From: CAVQRB01 sp963715055
GTDB taxonomy: Bacteria > Pseudomonadota > Alphaproteobacteria > Rhodobacterales > Rhodobacteraceae
Length of the DNA: 64,000 bases
Reading direction: 5' to 3'
NCBI GenBank assembly: GCA_963715055.1
Contig: CAVQRB010000006.1
Span: 372,001 to 436,000, forward strand
Below the pieces are notes generated by a model. That model worked only from the letters and a program-made list of their open reading frames with translations. It did not search any database and was not told the DNA's origin. Both the position numbers and the translations under genes were made by a program. Position 1 is the first letter of the stretch, and each line of letters begins with the position of its first letter. This document shows positions 8,701 through 15,954 of the stretch, one piece after another.

Positions 8701-9732
8701 CTGCAGCTGGCGGAAGCTGTGCGCATCGATCCCGAGGTCTACCAACCAGCCGAATTCTCCGATGAGGTCGGAAATACCCGGGCCTTCGTACCGCCAGTAC
8801 CGGTTTTGCCCCTATTTCTGGATCTGCCGCTGATCAGCGGCGACGAGATCCCGCACGCACCGCATATCGCGGTGACATCACAGCCTTGGCCAGGCTCAGT
8901 TGCCCTGTACCGCTCTTTCAATGACAGCGATTTCAGGTTGTTGAACGTTGTCACAGCCCGATCCACAATTGGCGTGTTGCAATCTCCCCTTTTAAGAGCA
9001 GCCTCTGGTTTGTTTGACCACGGACCTGCAGTTCAGGTGCGTCTGACCAGTGGAACCGTCAGTTCCACGGATAAGGCAGCGTTGCTTGCCGGAGCAAACC
9101 TTGCGGCTATAGGGGATGGAACATCTGACAATTGGGAAATCTTCCAGTTCGCGTCAGCAGAGCTCGTGGCGGAAAACACCTACCATCTGTCCACCCGCCT
9201 GCGCGGACAGCTTGGGAGCGATGCTCTCGTTCCGGATGTATGGCCGGAAGGATCCTGGTTCGTATTGCTGAATGGCATTCCCGAACAGGTTGATCTGTCC
9301 CGAAATCTGCGGAATGTGCTCCAGACATATCGAATTGGGCCTGCCCGCCGACCTCTCGACGACGCATCCTACATCGAAGAAAAACTGTCCTTCCGCGGCA
9401 ATGGGCTTCGACCATTTTCCCCAGCGCACTTGCGCGCTTCGCGTGGCCCGGGCGGAGAATTGACTTTCACCTGGATTAGGCGCACGCGCATCGACGGCGA
9501 CAGTTGGGATGTGGCGGAGGTGCCGATGGGCGAGGAAACCGAGAACTACGTATTGCGTATCCGCAAGGCTGGCACGATCCTGCGCGAGGTGAATACCGTA
9601 GACGCAGGATGGGTCTACACGCTATCCGAGCAAATGGTGGACGGAGTTTCTGCACCTTTCAAGGTGGAAGTGGCTCAGGTCTCTGCGTCCTTTGGGCCTG
9701 GGTTGCCGGCTGTGCTGACCGTGCAGAGTTAG
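5785..9732 (+). CDS. GTA megatron/host-specificity tail protein (gp15)
   Basis: A 1315-residue protein close in size to known GTA gp15 proteins. The N-terminal Gly/Ala-rich helix (LSAAGAALGGSIGGTFAG) is followed by a GTA TIM-barrel-like domain; around residues 541-556 lies DFIGIDNYMPLSDWRDGDT, typical of that glycosidase-like fold. A phage-tail (gp53/gpJ-like) region follows from about residue 800, and the C-terminus is beta-rich, as expected for receptor binding. The ATG at 5785 is chosen because GAGGAGG lies 8-14 bases upstream; the in-frame ATG at 5734 lies inside gp14. This is the last gene of the cluster. Confidence 0.92.
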   Translation: MATIVLSAAGAALGGSIGGTFAGLSTAVIGRAVGATIGRVIDQRLLGQGSEAVETGRVDRFRLSSVGEGEPLAQAYGRTRLGGQVIWASDFAEVVSVTGGGGGGKGAPSRPKQPETRSYSYTVSLAIAICEGEVTRVGRIWANGEEIAPDDLTLRIYKGRSDQLPDPLMEAIEGPGMVPAYRDTAYVVIENLDLERFGNRVPQFSFEVSRPEQRSEEDAILAPTYAVQAVAMIPGTGEYSLATTPVHYTSGPGSRWSANVNTPAEKPDLSVSLDMLNEELPNCRSVSLVVSWFGDDLRCGNCTVRPVVEKREFDGENMPWRVSGLSRAQSQTMPQVNGRPVYGGTPTDASVVEAIKGIRASGKSVMFYPFILMNQLAGNGRTNPYAPSEEQPALPWRGRITTSLAPGVPGSTDGTAAAVSEVNAFFGTAQASQFSVSNGRVFYSGPQEWSLSRFILHYAALCKAAGGVEAFCIGSEMRGLTQIRGPGNSFVAVQKFRELAAQVRSILGAGTKISYASDWSEYFGYQPQDGSGDRFFHLDPLWADSNIDFIGIDNYMPLSDWRDGDTHRDAGEFETIYDLDYLRANVSGGEGYDWFYASDDDRDLQVRRPIEDGAHGEPWIYRYKDLRNWWENPHHDRVGGLRAQTPSPWVPRSKPFWFTELGCAAIDKGTNQPNKFIDPKSSESKLPYFSSGARDDLMQVQYLKAMVSYWGNPSNNPASPVYGSPMVDMSRAYVWAWDARPYPYFPNNPGLWSDSENYARGHWLNGRTSARSLASVVGEICRRAGLVDFDVSRLYGLVRGYMVNEVGDARAALQPLMLRYSFDAVERDGILQFRMRNGRGAIPLERERLALSSELDGTVEQIRSSQADMSGRVRLRFVQADAEFDVLAEESVLEDENALSVSTSEIPMVLTRAEGRQVTERWLTESRVARETIRFALPPSCLSLGAGDIVSLAGDQAEGKALYRIDRVEQGMLQLAEAVRIDPEVYQPAEFSDEVGNTRAFVPPVPVLPLFLDLPLISGDEIPHAPHIAVTSQPWPGSVALYRSFNDSDFRLLNVVTARSTIGVLQSPLLRAASGLFDHGPAVQVRLTSGTVSSTDKAALLAGANLAAIGDGTSDNWEIFQFASAELVAENTYHLSTRLRGQLGSDALVPDVWPEGSWFVLLNGIPEQVDLSRNLRNVLQTYRIGPARRPLDDASYIEEKLSFRGNGLRPFSPAHLRASRGPGGELTFTWIRRTRIDGDSWDVAEVPMGEETENYVLRIRKAGTILREVNTVDAGWVYTLSEQMVDGVSAPFKVEVAQVSASFGPGLPAVLTVQS

Positions 9733-10124
9733 TGCGGGGTCAATGCTGACCGCGTCTTGACGCTGGAGCGCTCTGCATCGAATGCAGGCTATAGAACGCG
9801 AAAGTCTCGGTTGGCGAGTATCTGCCACAGCTTTTTGCTCCGGCCTTGTCCGGAAACATTCGGAACTGACGCCACCCTGTCCGGGGAGATGGAACGTTGG
9901 CTGTCGTAGCACGTGGGGACGTGCTGTCGCCGGAAAAGGAACCCGTATTCTGAGGTTTCAGTGACCTTCTGCGCCTAGTGCTTTAACCATTTGTAAAAAA
10001 TGGCAAAGGCGTTTCTTGACGCAAGGTCGGGACACATTCGGAAATGGAATGTTACAGATCAAGGGTTTGAGTTTGTTTTCGGGATACTAGATACTGTAAG
10101 GAAGTACCCGAAAGGATGTTCGCT
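9733..10124. other. Intergenic gap between GTA gp15 and cysE
   Basis: About 390 bases with no convincing gene. Short reading frames lack a ribosome binding site and plausible composition. The right half is AT-richer than its surroundings and presumably carries the cysE promoter; TTGAGT at about 10066 is a weak -35 candidate. I see no clear hairpin terminator for the GTA operon. Confidence 0.5.
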
Positions 10125-10937
10125 ATGGCACAGCTGAAAACATACGTCGCTCAGATTGATCCGGTCTGGGAGCGGATTACCGAAGAAGCGCGCAAGGCAG
10201 CGTTGGACGAGCCCTTGATGGGTGGCTTTTTACACGCTTGCATCCTGCATCACAAAAGCCTCGAAAAATCTTTGTCGTACCGGATCGCGGCAAAACTGGC
10301 CTCCAACGAGATGTCGATGGCAGTGGTGCGCGAGATCGTCGAGGAGGCCTATTCCGCGGATCCGGATCTGGTGCATGCAGCGCGCGCCGATTTGGTGGCG
10401 ATTTATGAGCGCGATCCCGCATGTCACCGGCTCCTGCAACCGATACTCTACTTCAAAGGGTATCAGGCGATGCAATCGTATCGTGTAGGTCATCACCTCT
10501 GGACCGTCGGCCACCGTGACCTCGCATATTTCATTCAAATGCGTGTCTCAGAGATTTTCGGTGTGGACATCCATCCTGCTGCCCGTATTGGAAAGGGAAT
10601 CATGATTGACCATGCCCATTCGATCGTGATTGGCGAAACTGCGGTTGTAGGAGACAATGTGTCGATGCTGCATTCGGTGACGCTGGGCGGTACCGGCAAG
10701 GAAGAAGAAGACCGCCACCCGAAGATCGGAGATGGTGTCTTGATCGGGGCAGGTGCGAAGGTTCTTGGCAACATCAAAGTAGGTCACTGCAGCCGGATTG
10801 CCGCGGGCTCGGTAGTGCTCGAAGACGTGCCACCCTGCAAAACGGTCGCCGGAATTCCTGCGCGGATCGTCGGTGAGGCAGGTTGCGAACAGCCGTCGAT
10901 CTCGATGAACCACATGCTGGGACCCCAGAGCCGATAA
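10125..10937 (+). CDS. cysE: Serine O-acetyltransferase
   Basis: This 270-residue CysE transfers acetyl from acetyl-CoA to L-serine, making O-acetylserine for cysteine synthesis in the cytoplasm. The N-terminal helical SATase domain (PVWERITEEARKAALDEP) is followed by the left-handed beta-helix of hexapeptide repeats, including GIMIDHAHSIVIGETAVVGD and LHSVTLGGTGK; the His of D-H-A-H is the catalytic base. The ATG at 10125 has AAAGGA nine bases upstream; the ATG at 10116 is an in-frame alternative sitting too close to that site. A strong hairpin follows. It supplies the acceptor for sulfide produced by the cysI/cysH operon at the right end of the window. Confidence 0.95.
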   Translation: MAQLKTYVAQIDPVWERITEEARKAALDEPLMGGFLHACILHHKSLEKSLSYRIAAKLASNEMSMAVVREIVEEAYSADPDLVHAARADLVAIYERDPACHRLLQPILYFKGYQAMQSYRVGHHLWTVGHRDLAYFIQMRVSEIFGVDIHPAARIGKGIMIDHAHSIVIGETAVVGDNVSMLHSVTLGGTGKEEEDRHPKIGDGVLIGAGAKVLGNIKVGHCSRIAAGSVVLEDVPPCKTVAGIPARIVGEAGCEQPSISMNHMLGPQSR

Positions 10938-10954
10938 CTTCTCCGATGTTTTAT

Positions 10955-10993
10955 CGAAAAGCCGGAGCTTCTGCTCCCGGCTTTTCGTTTTCC
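10955..10993 (+). terminator. Rho-independent terminator of cysE
   Basis: GAAAAGCCGGAGC pairs with GCTCCCGGCTTTTC across a four-base loop, with one bulged C, followed by GTTTT. It begins 18 bases after the cysE stop. Confidence 0.8.
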
Positions 10994-11039
10994 GAGACCC
11001 TGCCTAAACCATCGGCTCATGAACGCGCGACCGGATGGG

Positions 11040-11570
11040 TGGTGCGGCGGGCCTGATCAGGGCGAGGGTGGTAGCTTAGTGCTTGTCGTAACGGGGTGCG
11101 ATAGCTCTGACGTGTTTGGGGTTTGCCAAGGGCTGCTCGATCTGGGTGCGGCGCCGGCAGGCATCTCGCTCCAGCGGCGCGGGTGTGCAGTGGCGGGGGG
11201 TGGGGCGGAGGACGGCCCTGGCGCCGATCCCGGCACGTCGGTCGCGCAGGCGGTTGCTGTCATGGGCGACCGCTCCCGCCCTTTTGGCGTTAGTTCCGTG
11301 CGGGCGGAGGTGGATGGAGGCGCTGTCCACCGACGGCTCCGAACCTTCGCAGGTCACTGAAACAGCGTCAGATACCGGGTCCCACACTCCCCGGACGCGC
11401 CCATCTTGCAATACGGGTGCGGCAGGTCGCATGGGGGCCATGGCGCCCGGCGACGCCGGCCCGGGCCGCCGGTAGATACCGCTCAGCCCGCGCCGCGCAT
11501 CACCCCGCACGGCCTTTACGGCGGAAACAGTGCGATGGCGGACGACGCGGTACGATGGCGGACGACGCGA
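11040..11570 (-). pseudogene. Decayed IS5-family transposase remnant
   Basis: Read on the minus strand, pieces resemble an IS5/IS1031-type DDE transposase in the right order: GLSGIYRR (normally LNGIFW), then GVWDPVSDAV, then VDSASIHLRPHGTNAKR (normally DSTxVRAHQHAAG), then RLRDRRAGIGA (normally the region after ADKAYD) and finally RTQIEQPLANPKHVRAIAPRYDK (normally RIENFFxKLKxFRAIATRYDK). Large stretches are missing, catalytic residues are lost, and upstream stops interrupt the frame. No inverted repeats were identified. The element is old and inactive. The whole 11000-11670 gap holds no other supported gene. Confidence 0.72.
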
Positions 11571-11670
11571 AGCCCGTCAACGCGCAGCGAGGTAGGGACA
11601 TGCGGCCCTCCTCCTTCAAGCAGTGCACCAGCACGCCCCGGAAGGCAGTCGTAAGGTTTCGGTAAGGGGC

Positions 11671-12993
11671 CTAGGCCAGCATGGTCATCGGGTTTTCAAG
11701 ACTGTCCTTGATGGATTGCAGCAACTGCGCCCCCAGTGCACCGTCGATAACCCGGTGATCGACCGAGAGGGTAACCGACATCACTGTCGCGACCGCCAGT
11801 TCACCGTCTTTGCCAACAACCGGCTTCTTGACACCGGCGCCTACGGCAAGAATGGCGCCATGTGGCGGGTTGATTACAGCGTCGAAATTATCGATGCCGA
11901 ACATGCCCAGGTTGGAAATCGCAAAACTTCCACCTTGGTACTCATGAGGGGCAAGTTTGCGGTCGCGGGCGCGGGTGGCAAGGTCTTTCATTTCGGCGGA
12001 AAGCGCAGACAACGACTTGTTCTCCGCGTCTTTAAGAACTGGCGTGAAGAGCCCACCGTCGATGGCCACGGCAACGGCGACATCGGAAGGTTTCAGCTTC
12101 AGCACCCTGTCGCCGGCCCAGACCGCGTTCGCATCCGGTACGGCTTGCAGCGCCAGAGCGCAGGCCTTGATGATGAAATCGTTGACTGAAAGCTTCACGC
12201 CACGCGATTCCAATTGCTTGTTAAGATCGGCGCGGAATTTCATCAGCGAATCCAGTTGGATATCCCGCCGCAGGTAGAAATGCGGGATCGACTGCTTTGC
12301 CTCCGTAAGGCGTGCGGCGATGGTCTTGCGCATGCCGTTGAGGCTGATTTCCTCATACTCGCGCCCTTCATACATCGCCTTGACCGCATCGGCGCCGGGA
12401 CCGGACGCCAGCGCCGGTTTGGCCGCCGGTGCCGCTGCTGTCGCAGGAGCTGCTGCGGCCGCTTTCGGTGCCGCCGAAGCGGACAGCCCTTCGACATCGG
12501 CCTTCACGATCCGACCATGCGGACCGGAGCCCGTCACGGAGGCCAGATCCAACCCTTTTTCCGCCGCAATCCGGCGCGCAAGGGGCGTGGCAAACACCCG
12601 CGATCCATCCGCGGCCTTGGGCGCAGCCGGGGCAGGGGTGGCAGCCGCGGCGGCAGGCGCGCCAGTGGCAGGCTCGGAGCCGGAGGACTCTTCGGCCTTG
12701 GCCTTCGCAGCCGCCGGGGCAGGGGCCGCACCGATGTCATCGGCACTTTCGCCCTCTTCCAGCAAAACCGCGATGGCGGTATTCACCTTCACGCCTTCGG
12801 TGCCTTCCGCGATCAGGATCTTGCCGATCACGCCTTCATCCACGGCCTCGAATTCCATCGTCGCCTTGTCGGTTTCGATCTCGGCCATGATGTCACCTGA
12901 GGAGACCGTATCGCCCTCCTTGACGTGCCATTTGGCCAAGGTGCCTTCTTCCATGGTCGGGCTCAGGGCGGGCATGAGAATTTCTGTGGGCAT
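11671..12993 (-). CDS. pdhC: Pyruvate dehydrogenase E2, dihydrolipoamide acetyltransferase
   Basis: A 440-residue E2 subunit that transfers the acetyl group from lipoyl to CoA and forms the core of the pyruvate dehydrogenase complex. Residues 1-80 are a lipoyl domain with K43 in E-T-D-K-A-T as the lipoylation site. An Ala/Pro linker follows, then a peripheral-subunit-binding domain (ATPLARRIAAEKGLDLASVTG), then the catalytic domain ending with S-V-D-H-R-V-I-D-G, H413 being catalytic. It is 10 bases downstream of pdhB and ends the operon. The lipoyl domain is nearly identical to that of pdhB. Confidence 0.96.
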   Translation of the reverse strand: MPTEILMPALSPTMEEGTLAKWHVKEGDTVSSGDIMAEIETDKATMEFEAVDEGVIGKILIAEGTEGVKVNTAIAVLLEEGESADDIGAAPAPAAAKAKAEESSGSEPATGAPAAAAATPAPAAPKAADGSRVFATPLARRIAAEKGLDLASVTGSGPHGRIVKADVEGLSASAAPKAAAAAPATAAAPAAKPALASGPGADAVKAMYEGREYEEISLNGMRKTIAARLTEAKQSIPHFYLRRDIQLDSLMKFRADLNKQLESRGVKLSVNDFIIKACALALQAVPDANAVWAGDRVLKLKPSDVAVAVAIDGGLFTPVLKDAENKSLSALSAEMKDLATRARDRKLAPHEYQGGSFAISNLGMFGIDNFDAVINPPHGAILAVGAGVKKPVVGKDGELAVATVMSVTLSVDHRVIDGALGAQLLQSIKDSLENPMTMLA

Positions 12994-13003
12994 TGCGCGC
13001 TCC

Positions 13004-14377
13004 TTACTTGTAGGTGACCTGCTTCACGGCGGCGATCACCTCTTCGGTGGTCACCAGCGCGAGCTTTTCGAGATTGGCCGCATAGGGCATCGGCACGTCC
13101 TTGCCGGTGCAGTTGATCACCGGCGCATCGAGGTAGTCGAAGGCCTGCTGCATGATGACGCTCGAGATGTAATTGCCGACGGACCCTTGCGGCCAGCCTT
13201 CTTCCACGGTCACGCAGCGGTTTGTCTTCATCACCGATTTGATGATGCTGTCGGTGTCCATCGGGCGTAGTGTGCGCAGGTCGATGACTTCCGCCGATAT
13301 TCCTTCCTCGGCAAGTTTTTCAGCGGCTTGCAGCGCATAGCTCATGCCGATGCCAAAGCTCACGATGGTCACGTCGGTGCCTTCGCGCCAGATCCGCGCC
13401 TTCCCAAAGGGAACAGTGTAATCATCCAGCTCCGGCACATCGAAGCTGCGACCATAAAGGATCTCGTTCTCCAGAAAGATCACCGGGTTCGGATCGCGGA
13501 TCGCGGTCTTCATCAGGCCTTTGTAGTCCGAGGCGGAGTAGGGCATCACGACCTTCAATCCCGGCACCTGCATATACCAGGCCGCATAGTCCTGGCTGTG
13601 CTGCGCGCCCACGCGGGCCGCTGCCCCGTTCGGGCCGCGGAAAACCATCGGCGCCCCCATCTGACCGCCGGACATATAAAGCGTCTTGGCCGCCGAGTTG
13701 ATGATGTGGTCGATCGCCTGCATTGCGAAGTTGAAGGTCATGAACTCCACGATCGGGCGCAGACCGCCGAACGCCGCGCCAGTGGCGATTCCGGCGAAAC
13801 CGTGTTCGGTGATCGGTGTGTCGATGACGCGCTTGGCGCCGAACTCATCCAGCATCCCTTGGGAGATCTTGTAGGCACCCTGATATTCCGCGACCTCTTC
13901 TCCCATCAGGAATACGTTGGGATCGCGGCGCATCTCTTCTGACATACCGTCGCGCAACGCTTCGCGCACCGTCTGCTGCTTGAGCTTTGTGCCGTCGGGC
14001 CAGTCGGGCGATGTGTCGGGTTCCGGTGCTGATGCGGCAGTTGTCGGAGCCTTGTCGGCGGATTTGGCTTCGGCGGGGGCGGCTTCAGCCTTGTCTTTGG
14101 CGGGTGGCGCTGCCGCCACGTCGTCAGCGCTTTCGCCCTCTTCCAGCAGCACCGCGATGGGTGTGTTGACCTTCACCCCTTCGGTCCCTTCCGCGACGAG
14201 GATCTTGCCAACGATCCCTTCGTCCACGGCTTCGAATTCCATCGTGGCCTTATCAGTTTCGATCTCGGCCATGATGTCGCCTGAGGAGACGGTGTCGCCT
14301 TCCTTGACCAGCCATTTGGCCAGGGTGCCTTCTTCCATCGTGGGGCTCAGCGCGGGCATGAGAATTTCAGTTGCCAT
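13004..14377 (-). CDS. pdhB: Pyruvate dehydrogenase E1 beta with N-terminal lipoyl domain
   Basis: A 457-residue E1 beta subunit. As in many alphaproteobacteria, it has an extra N-terminal lipoyl domain (residues 1-80, K43 in E-T-D-K-A), an Ala/Pro/Asp linker, and then the transketolase-like E1 beta domain from about residue 130 (VREALRDGMSEEMRRD, GEEVAEYQGAYK, ITEHGFAG). With PdhA it decarboxylates pyruvate using thiamine diphosphate and reductively acetylates lipoyl groups. It starts 4 bases after the pdhA stop, so the two are co-translated. The only oddity is the close match of its lipoyl domain to that of pdhC. Confidence 0.96.
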   Translation of the reverse strand: MATEILMPALSPTMEEGTLAKWLVKEGDTVSSGDIMAEIETDKATMEFEAVDEGIVGKILVAEGTEGVKVNTPIAVLLEEGESADDVAAAPPAKDKAEAAPAEAKSADKAPTTAASAPEPDTSPDWPDGTKLKQQTVREALRDGMSEEMRRDPNVFLMGEEVAEYQGAYKISQGMLDEFGAKRVIDTPITEHGFAGIATGAAFGGLRPIVEFMTFNFAMQAIDHIINSAAKTLYMSGGQMGAPMVFRGPNGAAARVGAQHSQDYAAWYMQVPGLKVVMPYSASDYKGLMKTAIRDPNPVIFLENEILYGRSFDVPELDDYTVPFGKARIWREGTDVTIVSFGIGMSYALQAAEKLAEEGISAEVIDLRTLRPMDTDSIIKSVMKTNRCVTVEEGWPQGSVGNYISSVIMQQAFDYLDAPVINCTGKDVPMPYAANLEKLALVTTEEVIAAVKQVTYK

Positions 14378-14380
14378 GGA

Positions 14381-15391
14381 TCAAGCCTCCTGCGGAACTT
14401 CGGTTGCGTAAATATCTGTCCAGAGCTCTTCGAGCGCGGGTTCGGGGCTGGTCTTGGCGAACTCGGCACTCTCGTTGACGATGGCCTTGATGTCCTTGTC
14501 GATGGCCTTGAGGTCATCCTCGGTCGCATGTTTGCCTGTCAGGAGCAAGCTGCGCACCTGCTCGATCGGGTCACGCTCGTCGCGCATCTTCTGCACCTCC
14601 TCGCGGGTGCGGTATTTCGCCGGATCCGACATGGAGTGGCCACGATAGCGATAGGTCTTGATCTCCAGAATGTAGGGGCCCTTGCCCGAGCGACAGTGCG
14701 CCACCGCCGTCTCGCCCGCGGCCTTCACCGCCAACACATCCATGCCGTCGACCGCCTCACCGGGGATGCCGAAGGCCTTGCCGCGCTCATAGATCTCCGC
14801 CGAGGAGGTCGAGCGCTGCTGCGAAGTGCCCATGGCATATTGGTTGTTCTCGATCACGAAGACGCAGGGAAGCTTCCAGAGGGCTGCCATGTTGAAAGCC
14901 TCATAGACCTGCCCCTGGTTCGCGGCCCCGTCCCCGAAATAGGTGAAGGTGACGCGACCGTTCTCCAGATATTTGTCGGCAAAGGCGAGCCCCGCGCCCA
15001 GCGGCACCTGCGCTGCCACGATGCCGTGGCCGCCGTAGAAATGCTTCTCTTTGGAGAACATGTGCATCGAGCCGCCCTTGCCCTTGGAATAGCCGCCCTC
15101 GCGCCCGGTCAGTTCCGCCATCACGCCGTTGGGGTCCATGCCGCAGGCCAGCATATGGCCATGATCGCGATAGGACGTGACACGCTTGTCGCCCTCTTCC
15201 GCCGCCGCTTCCAGCCCGACCACAACCGCTTCCTGCCCGATGTAGAGGTGGCAGAACCCTCCGATCAATCCCATCCCGTAAAGCTGGCCCGCTTTTTCCT
15301 CGAACCGCCGGATCAGGAGCATGTCCTTGTAATAGGCTTTCAATTCCTCCGCCGACACATTGGGTTTTTTGGCTGTTTTTCGGGTGGCCAT
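14381..15391 (-). CDS. pdhA: Pyruvate dehydrogenase E1 alpha
   Basis: A 336-residue E1 alpha subunit. The thiamine diphosphate motif G-D-G-A-A-N-Q-G-Q-V-Y-E is present, as is the E1 alpha phosphorylation-loop-like YRYRGHSMSDPAKYRTREE. It opens the pdhABC operon. About 40-60 bases upstream of its ATG sits a perfect 9-bp inverted repeat that also occurs before the lpd gene at 29239, suggesting joint control of E1/E2 and E3. The N-terminal 15 residues (MATRKTAKKPNVSAE) form the usual basic extension of alphaproteobacterial PdhA. Confidence 0.97.
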   Translation of the reverse strand: MATRKTAKKPNVSAEELKAYYKDMLLIRRFEEKAGQLYGMGLIGGFCHLYIGQEAVVVGLEAAAEEGDKRVTSYRDHGHMLACGMDPNGVMAELTGREGGYSKGKGGSMHMFSKEKHFYGGHGIVAAQVPLGAGLAFADKYLENGRVTFTYFGDGAANQGQVYEAFNMAALWKLPCVFVIENNQYAMGTSQQRSTSSAEIYERGKAFGIPGEAVDGMDVLAVKAAGETAVAHCRSGKGPYILEIKTYRYRGHSMSDPAKYRTREEVQKMRDERDPIEQVRSLLLTGKHATEDDLKAIDKDIKAIVNESAEFAKTSPEPALEELWTDIYATEVPQEA

Positions 15392-15428
15392 AGGGCTGTC
15401 CTCTCTTGTCGCGCCCCTGCAGCGGGCA

Positions 15429-15450
15429 GATAGTTTAGCATTAAACTATC
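15429..15450. promoter_or_regulatory. Palindromic operator upstream of pdhA, shared with lpd
   Basis: GATAGTTTA and TAAACTATC form a perfect 9-bp inverted repeat around GCAT, 38 bases before the pdhA start. The same core, TAGTTTA-GC-N2-TAAACTA, lies before lpd at 29186-29209. It is very AT-rich against the GC-rich background. Symmetry and position fit the site of a dimeric regulator; which protein binds is not shown by the sequence. Confidence 0.72.
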
Positions 15451-15534
15451 AATTAAAGGATTCGTGAAGCTAAAGCGAGTGCCAACTTGACGCGGCGTCC
15501 TGCAGCTTGAAAATCCAAAGCGCCGCCTTGCGTT

Positions 15535-15834
15535 TCAGCGGATGACGATCTCGTCCATCCGGATCATGCCGAGCACCAGCCGCGCCTGTTCGTCCAGCAG
15601 ATCGAGGTCGAGATAGTCGTCGGACAACCGCCGTGTCAGGTTCTCCATCCGCGCCACGTCCGACCGGACCAGTTCCAGCTGGCTGCGCAGAGAAGCGGCC
15701 TCCGCGGTTATTTCCGCGCGCTTGAAAATTCCGAAGTCACCTTGAACGGCGGCGAAGGCGAAGTAGGCCGAGAGGCCCAGGGCGAGGGTGAAAAATACAA
15801 ATCCGCTCACCGCGGGACGTGTGCTGCGCAACAT
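15535..15834 (-). CDS. ftsB: FtsB/DivIC-family septum formation initiator
   Basis: A 99-residue bitopic membrane protein: one N-terminal transmembrane helix (residues ~10-30, SGFVFFTLALGLSAYFAFAAV) followed by a coiled coil (EAASLRSQLELVRSDVARMENLTRRL) and a short conserved tail, DLLDEQARLVLGM, typical of FtsB/DivIC. It would act in the divisome with FtsL and FtsQ. It lies 143 bases upstream of pdhA on the same strand; an ftsB next to the pdh operon is a common alphaproteobacterial arrangement. Family membership is clear; the gene symbol is by analogy. Confidence 0.85.
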   Translation of the reverse strand: MLRSTRPAVSGFVFFTLALGLSAYFAFAAVQGDFGIFKRAEITAEAASLRSQLELVRSDVARMENLTRRLSDDYLDLDLLDEQARLVLGMIRMDEIVIR

Positions 15835-15954
15835 GGTAACTCTGCCTTATGCTCGCCTCTTGATGGGCGTGCGAACACTATTGCACAGGCGATTGTTCCT
15901 GTGAATCCCCAAAATCGCAGAGAAATCAGAGATAAGGCCGAGTTTTCAAGGGGC

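Noticed and set aside
1..9732. Active prophage instead of a gene transfer agent
   Set aside because: The very short tape measure, GTA-specific gp12-gp15 set and immediate transition to cysE favour a GTA; only the left flank, outside the window, could overturn this.
10993..11640. Small hypothetical proteins on either strand after cysE
   Set aside because: Best explained as the decayed IS5-type transposase; no frame has both a ribosome binding site and a domain.
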